In this document: in pieces, positions 55,437 to 64,000 of the stretch
How the letters are laid out: each line of letters opens with the position of its first letter
Numbering within the stretch: position 1 is the first letter of the stretch
Assembly: GCA_020736575.1 (NCBI GenBank)
Contig: JAGPYM010000077.1
Coordinates: forward strand, 1 to 64,000
Direction of reading: 5' to 3'
Origin: Thelonectria olida
Taxonomy: Eukaryota > Ascomycota > Sordariomycetes > Hypocreales > Nectriaceae
Length of the DNA: 64,000 nt
Made by a program: the position numbers and the translations under genes
The notes under the pieces: model-generated
What the model was told of the DNA's origin: nothing
The model's database searches: none
The model's input: only the letters and a program-made list of their open reading frames with translations

Positions 55437-55700
55437 ATGCAGTGCGGTGATTGCGACATTACCTGGATAAATCCTCCGAAAGGTACTCGAATACAACCCC
55501 CCGCAAATACAGTGGTCGTCGTCGTCGATGTGCCTGAGAATAAGGGGGCAATCCGCGTTTTCAAAACCGGTACCGATAAGCACCTTGGAACTGTGGGAAC
55601 GGAAGACGCTGGGTATATGGTTGTCGTTCCATGGGACAACAGTTGGTGGTTCAGGGTCTCCGGATCTCTCACTGTAGGATATATTGTGCTGGCAGAATAA
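55437..55700 (+). CDS. Small hypothetical protein, beta-rich
   Basis: 87 residues starting MQCGDCDITWINPPKG. Alternating hydrophobic runs (NTVVVVVDVPENKG, YMVVVPWDNSWWFRVSG, VGYIVLAE) suggest a small beta-sandwich or barrel. Two cysteines near the start, no signal peptide. The frame ends six bases before the stop of the convergent gene at 55707, and codon use looks coding. Unknown function; could be a full small gene or the last exon of a longer one. Confidence 0.5.
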   Translation: MQCGDCDITWINPPKGTRIQPPANTVVVVVDVPENKGAIRVFKTGTDKHLGTVGTEDAGYMVVVPWDNSWWFRVSGSLTVGYIVLAE

Positions 55701-55706
55701 AACTAT

Positions 55707-56437
55707 CTACACTTTCGTACGCTGCATAGCAAAATGATTTGTGAGCTCGGGAGAGATGGGGACGATGACAAAGGAATTCGCTGCCTCTGCGTATGTGTCT
55801 ATTAGGTAGACCTTGCCCACCTCCTCACCGGAATTCGCGATCATTCGAGCATCCTCCCAAGTGAGCTCGTAAGCGTCACCAGTGAATTGTGATGTCGCCG
55901 CCGCTGTGGCCCCGTGACCCGTACTTATTGGAGTGACAGATAAAGGAATTGCAGGGTCCTTGTGTTGCCACGCCATCGTGGTGAGTTCGTTACTTGCTCG
56001 AGAGTCTTGAAAGAATGTCAATACACTTCACACAGGATCTGCGCACGTTGCCTACATTTCAAGGTGTACGCATCGGCGATCTTCTGAAGATCACCTTGCA
56101 CGAACTCCGTCTCCCGCTCTTTCATCTTGAAAGGCAGATCGACACGGGTGCGATCCTTCACTGAGGCAATGGCGGACACACCAAGTCCAACCGCGCACAG
56201 AACCACGCCTTTCCTCCCAAACACACTCTCAACTCGCTGAAGAAGGTCCAGATAGAGTAACCTGTTGGCCATGGCCTTTGAGCCGGGAGGCGGTCTACCT
56301 TTTGCCAAGAGGGCGAATGCATCGTCAACCCTTGTCTCCTCTGCTGGTTTAAGTTTCATGCGGTTCTTCACGACCTTAGAGGTGTCGATCAGCTTGTCAA
56401 CGACATCGTCAACAGAGGCGAGTTTCCGCTGGGGCAT
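55707..56437 (-). CDS. Hypothetical protein (two exons)
   Basis: Exon 1 56437-56056 and exon 2 56005-55707 give about 226 residues. The 50-bp intron has a GTAGGC donor, TTGAC branch and CAAG acceptor, and joins DAYTLK to YSRASNELTTMAWQ. The N-terminal half is helical and charged (KLASVDDVVDKLIDTSKVVK, NRLLYLDLLQRVESVFG) with one hydrophobic stretch VVLCAVGLGVSAIASV that might be a TM helix. The C-terminal half is mixed (YELTWEDARMIANSGEEVGK, YLIDTYAEAANSFVIVPIS). I recognise no family. If the intron is wrong these are two separate frames. Convergent with the 87-residue gene. Confidence 0.5.
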
Positions 56438-57781
56438 TTTAATGGATGGAACAAGAACCAGCGTAAAGAGGGTGAATGGGCAACAAGTGATAGATTTGCA
56501 CCTGAAAAGGTCGATAAAGGTCGGTAAAAGTAGAGATGGAATCAGAGCGGGTCCTCGGTCAAATGTTTTCCGGCCAACCCACTGCCGCGCCACCTAATAC
56601 TCACGTGTCAAAACATTATTTGACAGAAGTATGTCCCCAAAAATACAATTTCGACCGTTTCAGACTAATTTCCGCCGACAAGCCTCATGGCCGCCCCACA
56701 TCAGCAAGCGTGGCGCGTTGGCTCCGGTGCTTGGCATCTCCAAGTTTGAACAGTGGATTGGAGAGATCACAAAATATGTATGAACTCAATGATTACAGCA
56801 ATGATGAACGAATACGACATGGTTCTCGCCTGGGTCTCGTGATGGTTTTGCATTGATACAGAGCAATCTGAGGCTATGCGGATTAGCCGCGACCTCGCCG
56901 TTTCGGCGTTGCTGCTGCTGCTATTGTTTGAGTCGAACCGGGCTAACGGGATGCTCCAGTACGGCAGCTATGCAGATCCATAATAAACCCCCGGCAGACA
57001 AGACAGGCCACCAGAACGAACAATACTGCTGTGTTGGCCTGGACTTGGCAAGTCATGTGGCCAAATTGAGTGAGGCTGATACGTTAGGCGCCACCCCTAC
57101 TGGTAATCGTGCACGTTTCATGATGAACCACTTGAGTGATATCAGTGGACCCAGAACGACAAGGTCAAAAATGGTCGAAATTGGTCAAAAGGCATTGACA
57201 AGCGGTTGAATTCGGCTTTCTTCCTGAACCGAAGCTGCTGGGGGACCGTGCAACTTGTGGGAACCAGTCGATGCTTGATGAGGTCAGACTTTGAACGAGA
57301 TAATCTCTCAGGCAAAAAAGGTCAAGAAAGGTGGGAAATGGTGGGAAACAGTCGAAAATGGTCGAAAAGGCCCGAAAGGGATTGATAAACAGCACAATTG
57401 GGCCCACTCCTCACATGAGGTGGACCTATTGATACTGCAGGTCAATTTCTGGCCGCATACGCAGGACCTTGCTTCGAAGGACAACCTGCCCCACCCGATC
57501 TGGTTGCATGACCGTAGTTCTGGTGGCTTGCAGAGTTGCGGCTGGTTGAACAACACACCATCGGTGAACGGCGATGAACCAACAGAAGGCCGCAGGCAAT
57601 TGCGATTGACGAGGTCCCCTTTGGAGAACTGCCCCAGCAATCCTGTCGAAATGTGATTCTTGGTCCATCAACGCAGTCATAGAGGGCGTTTTCATTGCGA
57701 TGTTCAAAATTTACATCTTCCCAACGCGTGAGATACTGGCAACATTCGGATATCAGGAACTATGCTCCAGAGCTCTCGGTT
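56438..57781. other. Non-coding region with short repeated words
   Basis: No gene recognised. Two places (57165-57200 and 57318-57380) have clustered imperfect repeats of GGTCGAAA/GGTCAAGAAA. A longer diverged repeat unit lies at 57500-57640. Confidence 0.4.
57500..57640 (+). repeat. Diverged dispersed repeat, copy A
   Basis: About 140 bp alignable by eye to 58713-58845, sharing CTGGTTGCA, GACCGTAGTTC, GTGGCTTGCAGA and TTGCGGC in the same order and strand. No coding content recognised; probably two relics of one unidentified element. Confidence 0.6.
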
Positions 57782-58127
57782 TTACGCTCTTGACCCGTCC
57801 GAGTTGTTGACCTCCTCATCGACCTTGCCTGTTTCAACTTCCGCCCCTTCGTCCTCCATTACCTTGGTTACATCGATCCCCTTACTTTTATCCTTCTTCG
57901 CTTCGACCTCTGTTCCCTCGTCTCCCTTCATTACATCGGTTGCAATGATGATTTTGTCGCTTGGGACTTTGCCTGAAGTTTGGCGTTCGCTTGACATAGC
58001 TGCGCTAGTAAAGTTAGCTTTGATCTTGATTTTCGACCTTGAGACTTACATTGTAGGTTCTGAGGATCACTTCTTTGGTATTAAATTGCTTAGGCTTAAT
58101 GGGAACGAGCTCTCGGTCGTACAATGA
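57782..58127 (-). pseudogene. 3' part of an unidentified gene
   Basis: Reading with one intron (about 58047-58003; GTAAGT donor, GCTAAC branch, CTAG acceptor) gives LYDRELVPIKPKQFNTKEVI, LRTYN, then AAMSSERQTSGKVPSDKII and a Lys/Glu/Asp-rich tail ending NNSDGSRA. The good intron argues it was once a real gene, but a stop lies directly upstream and no start is visible, so it is probably a truncated relic. Family not recognised. Confidence 0.35.
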
Positions 58128-58712
58128 AATCCATCATTCCTTTATAAGAGCCGAACTTGTGGCCTCAGCATGCAATGTCTCACTTATCCATCCACCTCGA
58201 AGACTGTGAGTGATGTACTGTGATTTCACCGGTGAGGCTGTAGTTGCCAACTCACTTACCTACCGATCCATGTCGCCTACCCCGTATTCATCCAGGATTG
58301 AGAACACTGATATCATCACGCAACTAGCTCAGGAGGCCAATGCCTTGTGTGTAGGGAGCGTGGATATTTGACCCATGCCTCAATAGGATGGGCTAATGCG
58401 GCCAGTTCGCCGGCCATCTTAATCAAAAGAGGCACCTTATTCACTTAGTGGAGTGGGAACACGCAATTAAGCCCCCAACAATGCCTCATTGTGATCAGGA
58501 CGTGCATTAACTTGCGGACTAAAGCCCCTTTCCTAAGGGTGAATATGATATCTACGTCTTGGTGTTAATCTTTCCATGCATACTATGGACATACATGATG
58601 CGGCCTGTGTGGTGACTTCGACCCTGTTCGCCCCGGATTGCTGAAGTCGCGTAGACCACGGACGCGCATGATGTGAATGAGGCGTCTCGGTTCGAAAGAG
58701 AACCAGGGAGCC

Positions 58713-58845
58713 TCAGTAAGTCTGGTTGCAGGACCGTAGTTCAGTGGCTTGCAGAATTGCGGCCAGCTGAACAAGATACCTTTGATGGGCGGCGAAGTGC
58801 CAACAACAAGATTCCATTGGAGAAATCGCCGAGCACCCCTGCTCA
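58713..58845 (+). repeat. Diverged dispersed repeat, copy B
   Basis: Second copy of the sequence at 57500-57640, same strand, more decayed. Confidence 0.6.
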
Positions 58846-59952
58846 AGTGATGTTCCTTAATAATAAAGCTTACACGGAGATTCGATTTCATAAGGGATAA
58901 CTCAGTATGAGATGTTTACGCATCCTAGGAGCCCGACCCTGTCGCCATTGACAAACCCTATCGTAAAACCGCTGGAGATACCCAATGACGTCTAGAGAGG
59001 TGCGTGATGGTGAAGGGTGCGCGTGGAGATGCCCGGCCCTGGGCAAGGACTCGACGTATAATAATGCCTATCCGCTAGGAATAAGGGGAGCGTTTTCACA
59101 CTAGTCAGCTCAAAGACCTAAACAGACTTGGTCATTATGACCTTTGTTAGCCCCGTACAACTCTCCCTCCTTCATTCAGCTTGGACAATATGCCTTCCAC
59201 CTTTTCTGTGCCTTCTGATCCTTCCAAGGGTTGTTCAAAGGATGCTCAGCCCAATCTAGTACTTGCATATTCTCTTACTGCTTTCCTAAACGTAGACTTC
59301 GCATTCCTCAGGATAAGTACCACCAACTCCTCATCCATAAGAATGTCCTGCAACTTGGAGGTTCCCTTAATAACATGCACGCTCTTCTTGTCCCTCAAAA
59401 CAACCATGGCCTTGTACATGCGTCTAGAGGCGCTCGGAACACCAATCCGGAAGTGACTTAACATCAAGCCTAATACAGTCCATGACTGGCGTCAGTCTAC
59501 GTGATGACCCGCAGCCCAGTGCTCGGCTCGGTCGGTGGATGACACGTAGAACATCGGTGACGATCATCCGTGTTGGTTGCAGACAGTCGCTAGCGTGTAC
59601 GAGTGCCATGAACGTGCATGATACGGGCCGCTCAACCAGCGACCTTGCCTCGCTGTGGGGTGTGGGGGTAGAACCTTTCAGCAGCCCGCTTTGAAAGCCC
59701 ATCAGCTTGTCAGATGGAGGGTGGTTGGGAGCTTACTGAGTTTACAGTAACAGTTGCTCTCTTCGACATGCTGTGTGATACAAGTTGATCCGCAGCTGGG
59801 TTCATTGAAAAGCATAAGAATACCAGATGCTCCCCTCAAAGGAACGGCATGTTCACATTCACACTCAGCTTTCATTTTCAGCCCCAAAATTGCACGCTGC
59901 CACTCAATTGAACGCCGCATTGTCTTCCCTAACAACCAGGAAGCTCCCAACA
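58846..59952. other. No clear gene
   Basis: Open frames on the minus strand at 59246-59467 and 59424-59702 have no recognised domain or splice structure. The right end is the upstream region of the AAA ATPase gene. Confidence 0.35.
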
Positions 59953-61529
59953 ATGATGCCACCCAGCAACACTAGCCCTCCTGTTGTCCAAGAGACGTCA
60001 TTTCAACCAATGTCCATCTTGGACGTCTTCTTCCCCGGATTGAGCTATGCTTCCAACGCAGTTCAACAGCTTCTGGCCGGAGACTTGACCAGCTACGCTC
60101 ACCTTATGTGCTTGCTTGGGTTGCTTGCCTTCCTCGGCAATTATACCCATAAGTTGAAGGCCTTTTTCGAAGATCATTTCAGTCAGTGGCTCTTGTTCTA
60201 CTCGCAGAGGCTCCTCCTAACATTTGATAAGCATCCACAGTGTATGTACAGCGCTCTGACGAAACGTACGACATGGTTTTGGAGTGGATCTCCTCCCGAA
60301 GTCTCGACAACGCCGCTCGATCCTCCATTGCACGAGTGAAGAAGCAAAGAGGCCAGGAGGATCATGTAGACAAGGTCAAGAAAGCGCTCAGCTTCTCGCC
60401 TTGGAATGGCAGCTTCATCTTCCGTTACAAGAACACCTTCCTTTCATATCGGACCACGCTCAGGGACACCGGCTTTCACAAAGAGGAACAAATCTCTGTT
60501 ACCTGTCTAGGCCGATCCTCCCAGGCATTGAAGACTTTCTTGAACGAGTGTCGAGACGAATATCTTAGTCTTATCAAGAACAAGACGTCTGTTTTTCGGC
60601 ACCGAAGGGATCACTGGGAGCGCGCGACAACGGTAGCCGCTAGGCCGCTGTCGACCGTCATCTTAAGTGACGTCCAAAAGCAATCGTTCATCAAAGACGT
60701 TGAGACTTTCCTTAGCCCACGAACTCGACAATGGAACTCTACGCGATCCATGCCTTATAGACGAGGCTACCTATTTTACGGTCCTCCTGGCACAGGAAAG
60801 TCTAGCTTGAGCTTGTCCGTCGCTAGTCGTTTTGATCTAGACATCTACGTCGTTAGCATATCAACCCTCAACAACCAAACTCTTGAGGATCTGTTTGCCA
60901 AACTTCCCCCGCACTGCGTCGTCTTGCTGGAGGATATTGATGCCGCTGGTCTAACACATTCTCGCGACGCAGGTGGCGAGAAACTTTGTGAGAGTGGTAA
61001 ACTCACGGACACGAAATCATTGACGCTAGAAGGGCTGCTCAATGTGATAGACGGGGTTGGGTCCCAAGAGGGTCGGCTGCTCATCATGACAACCAACCAT
61101 ATCGAGAAGTTGGATGCGGCGCTCATTCGACCTGGTCGTATTGATCAGGAGGTTAAATTCCAACTAGTCGACTGGGACTTGTCCACCCAAATATACCGCT
61201 TCGTGTTTGAGGAGGTAGATGAAGCTGAATCGAACCCAGAGAAGCGAGCTAATGATCAAGCGATGGTTGAACGACTTGCGGATGAATTTGCCGCTAAGGT
61301 GCCAGAGCACGAGTTCAGTCCGGCCGAGATCTTGTCCTTCCTCATACAGTACAGGGACTCTCCCGGTTGTGCGCTGGAGAATATCGAGGAGTGGGTAGCG
61401 CGCACTTCGCAGGAGAAGAGGAGCAAAAGGGCTGGTTCTTGTGATGACGCCATGTCCAGGAGGGAGAAAGACCACCCCCCCGGTGGCCATTTCCACTGGT
61501 TTTGGAACTTTTGGGCCTCTCGCGGTTGA
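59953..61529 (+). CDS. BCS1-like AAA ATPase (two exons)
   Basis: Relative of BCS1, the mitochondrial inner-membrane AAA protein that translocates the Rieske protein; fungi have many paralogues of unknown role. Exons 59953-60181 and 60241-61529 give about 505 residues; the 59-bp intron has a GTCAGT donor, CCTAAC branch and CACAG acceptor. There is an N-terminal hydrophobic helix (AHLMCLLGLLAFLGNY), a BCS1_N-like region (TYDMVLEWISSRS, WNGSFIFRYKNTFLSY), then the AAA core: Walker A FYGPPGTGKSSLS, Walker B CVVLLEDIDAAG, sensor and arginine region IMTTNHIEKLDAALIRPGRID. A Lys/Arg/His-rich C-terminus ends it. An in-frame ATG at 59827 is an alternative start. No damage seen. Mitochondrial location is inferred from the family only. 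Confidence 0.85.
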
Positions 61530-62024
61530 AGAAGATTTTTTGAGCGCGTAGTACCTGTAGTTAGTCTACATACATTTGGTGAAGCCTTAGAAATCAAATA
61601 GTCAGTATGTCTGTTTCTCAAATGGTGAATGTAACCGAGGATCCATCAGCTAACCGTTAAGTGTATAGCCTGAGTAGCCAATCCGTAGACGTAGCTGCGG
61701 CAAGTTCGGTTAGCCAGGATTCAAGGGAGGGGAGAAAGGAGAGGGTCTGATCATCAGACTGGAGAATACCGTGGCTCCCGTGAACACCTCTACCTGATCC
61801 GACTCCTGAGATTAGCACTTCATGGAGGGGTGGAGGTACCAACCTTCTCGTGTTGGCCTATAAGCGCCATTTAATATGAGCTGCCCAATGTGGCGAGACG
61901 CATCCATCACTGCTGATCTTTGAAATTGTAAACATAAGTAGGACCCAGAACCAGCTTATCATCGTCTTTCCTACACCAGCCACGATCGATTCTTACCATC
62001 TATCTTCATCTATCTTATTCCAAC
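61530..62024. other. Intergenic region
   Basis: Between the ATPase stop and the membrane-protein ATG, same strand. Contains a pyrimidine-rich leader (about 61965-62020) before the second gene; no TATA box clearly identified. Confidence 0.35.
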
Positions 62025-62882
62025 ATGGATCATCTTTCCCAACGTTATCAGATCACTGATGTCTGTCTACTCTCTGCTCTTTCCACATTCTCTGTTTGTC
62101 TTTTCGTTTTCATGAAATTCAAAGCCATGTGGTCGAGGGAGAACTACTTAAAGGCCATCATGATAGTCTGGGCCGTACTAGAGATGGCTAGCTTAATCAT
62201 GTTCTCTCTCGTGATGTTCGGAAAGCTTCGCTTCGCCTGGTTTCCCGAAAAATCCGTGCACAATCTCTTGGGGATAGTCTCCCTCTGGGGGATCGCCATG
62301 ATTCAAGTAAGTCAAAGTCTTTCACTTGTGTTGTTACTTCTCTAAGATTAAAAATAGATCACAGCAATTATACATCCATTTTCTATAGGAATTGGAACAG
62401 AGGCATGGTGGAAATGGACGGCAATCGTCGAGTGTGTCGAAGTCGGCCTGGTTGTTGCCCTCACAGTCTTTCTTCGAGGCAAACTTCGCATTGAACTTGC
62501 GTATGTCGCACCAGTTACTTCTCAGTTTTCAACCATCGCAGTAACCGCCTACGCCGCTCGTCGAATGGATCCAAAGAAGGCACCCAGACACAGGATCGTC
62601 CATTCCATGAACACTGGCTTGGCCGTGGTCGCGTTCTCAACCACAGTGCTTATACTTTCGGCAACCCAAAAATTACCAACTCTGGTATTCATACAAGGCT
62701 GTTTATATACAATCAGCTCTATAGATGGATATAGACTTCCTGAACGCTCGCGGCTAAGCTATTCTCAAATGGCTGGACAGTCAGACATCGCCTTGACTTC
62801 ACATCGCGAGCCAGGCTCGAGCCCGTCTCTCGCCGACAGCTTGTGTCAACAAACTCCCGCTGCTGTTCATTTCCTGGCTTAG
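62025..62882 (+). CDS. Polytopic membrane protein of unknown function (two exons)
   Basis: Exons 62025-62306 and 62358-62882 (51-bp intron, GTAAGT...ATAG) give 268 residues. Hydrophobic segments are visible at roughly residues 12-31 (LLSALSTFSVCLFVFMKF), 43-67, 77-105 (LLGIVSLWGIAMIQITAI), 113-135, 140-160, 173-193 and 197-212, suggesting six or seven TM helices. The tail is Ser-rich and hydrophilic. It looks like a fungal integral membrane protein, perhaps receptor-like, but I cannot assign a family. Start ATG 62025 follows a pyrimidine-rich leader. Confidence 0.6.
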
Positions 62883-64000
62883 CCTTGAGTTTCCCTTTGC
62901 CACAACTTTAAGCGCTTTAGCGCGTTCTGAAGGAGTTCAAGCGAAATATCAAGCCAGGCAGACAGACATACCGCGCTGTGATAATGATGTCGGAGAGTGA
63001 TCGGGGCCTAGAACGGACTCGGTCCCTGAAAAGATTTGGCCAACGATGGAGGCTCAGAATCGGAATGGCCCCTCTTTTCCACCTTAGGATGAGCTTACGA
63101 AAGACAAAGCAGAGGATACAAGTAGCGAATGGTCAAGACAATGGTGTAAATTACATGAGCCCCTCGATGCAGCAAACATTTAGGCATTCGTGAAGGGAGG
63201 ACAATCGGCACGAAGGGCTTCGGGGTAGTTCAGCGGTGCTGCTCAACGGAAGTGCTGCCCCACCCTAAACGCCCGTTTCACCCGGAAGAGCTGAGCCACC
63301 TGAAAGTGCCACCCCGTCCAAAAGCGACATTCACCTACCGTGCCATTTGGAAGTGCCACTGCCGCCGCCCTTAAGCCCGGCATTGCAAGGATACACGAAG
63401 CGTTGTCCAATCCAGAAGCGCCACGGTCGCCCTGGGCCCTGATCCTATTCGTCATCAACGGAGGCCCTGAGGTTCTCCGCGTACAATTGACTTCCTAGGA
63501 AGTCGAGACGAAGTGAAATGGGCTGCGAAGCGGTGGCGGGTCGGACAAAGCTGCTCCTTCTCGATCTCTTAAGCCCGGCTCCGCGTTGTTGTCGCAGAAA
63601 AAAAAAGGGTGGGTTCAAGAAAACAGGAAACTTAACTGATTCAACAATGTACTGACGAATTGCGAAATGGCGGCTTCCTCATCGTTGCAATCGATGAGTA
63701 ATATCGTTTTATCTGGTGTTTTTAGTTTTGGAATTTTTCATCATGGCGGGCGTCATCGTCGCGATGGGGAACTCAAAAGGTTTACGGCAGTGGTCTAGGT
63801 TAAGCGTCGATGACAGATGCAATCAATTTGAGCATGCGCATTGGATAGTATGGAGCAGCGTTCCGTATCAGGAGTCCTTTCTCTTTTTGTTTGACGCCTT
63901 GACGAACTGGGAAGAGTTAATTTTCTTCCATTACTGTAGCTTGGAGTGGAGGGGTTGAGCATAGCCGTTAACGGGGCTTGGAGTGTTATGTGGGCTGCGC
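62883..64000. other. No supported gene; possible membrane-protein fragment at the edge
   Basis: A degenerate AAGTGCCAC-type repeat lies at about 63245-63420. The frame at 63740-63958 has a short motif (ESFLFLFDAL) that faintly recalls RTA1-like lipid-translocating proteins, too little to call. Confidence 0.25.

Noticed and set aside
59246..59467. Minus-strand frame of 73 residues with a mixed composition
   Set aside because: No recognised domain, splice sites or promoter; chance frame cannot be excluded.
63716..63958. RTA1-like membrane protein fragment
   Set aside because: Only a short motif (ESFLFLFDAL) is suggestive; the rest does not fit the family and it sits at the window edge.
1..64000. 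tRNA, rRNA genes, CRISPR arrays or telomeric repeats
   Set aside because: No such patterns were seen on reading; tRNA genes cannot be fully excluded without a structure scan.

Overview
This window is from a filamentous ascomycete nuclear genome (Pezizomycotina; possibly Sordariomycetes, but that is a weak guess). The evidence is the gene style: coding sequence broken by 45-90 bp introns with GT...CTAG/CAG ends and CTAAC/CTGAC branch sites, a Zn2Cys6 regulator with a fungal middle domain, a BCS1-like AAA ATPase and fungal kinase-like proteins. The mobile elements (Tad-type LINEs, pogo/Fot1-like, hAT, DIRS-like, Helitron) fit the same group. It is a repeat-rich accessory region: by eye about half of the 64 kb is transposon or transposon relic, and several host genes are broken.

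Layout. 0.5-1.5 kb: LINE relic. 1.6-5.9 kb: a DIRS-like tyrosine-recombinase retroelement on the minus strand, bounded by a perfect 61-bp inverted repeat. 5.9-7.5 kb: two broken host genes (Na+/Ca2+ exchanger family and DPH1) meeting tail to tail. 7.9-9.7 kb: an intact seven-exon gene for V-ATPase subunit B (vma2). 10-11.2 kb: a 5'-truncated LINE just upstream of vma2. 11.4-15.3 kb: a PAQR/hemolysin-III gene split by a complete, apparently intact hAT transposon. 16.3-17.8 kb: LINE relic. 19.3-21.8 kb: an intact five-exon Zn2Cys6 transcription factor. 22.5-26.2 kb: two pogo-family transposons, tail to tail, sharing one TA.

27.2-29.5 kb: an ankyrin-repeat protein with a cysteine-rich C-terminal module and membrane anchor. 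29.9-32.6 kb: a Helitron helicase fragment. 33.9-34.9 kb: a hypothetical acidic protein. 35.3-41 kb: a LINE with both ORFs intact. 41.2-42.8 kb: an APH/kinase-like gene. 42.9-43.1 kb: a candidate small gene. 44.5-48.4 kb: a protein-kinase relic split by a second, inactivated hAT. 48.4-54 kb: a complete LINE with a 12-bp target-site duplication. 55.4-56.4 kb: two small convergent hypothetical genes. 60-61.5 kb: a BCS1-like AAA ATPase. 62-62.9 kb: a polytopic membrane protein.

The genes do not form a pathway. The common theme is transposon and host interaction: nested insertions, target duplications that allow the pre-insertion gene to be read, and inactivating C-to-T changes at CpA sites that resemble RIP. 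The points I rate most novel are: the two pogo elements whose terminal repeat motif and DNA-binding domain diverge together while the catalytic core stays alike; a DIRS-like element in which gag and pol lie in one frame separated by a single TAA-CAA stop; and the ankyrin plus cysteine-rich membrane protein. Exon limits and pseudogene joins were worked out by eye; no database search was possible.
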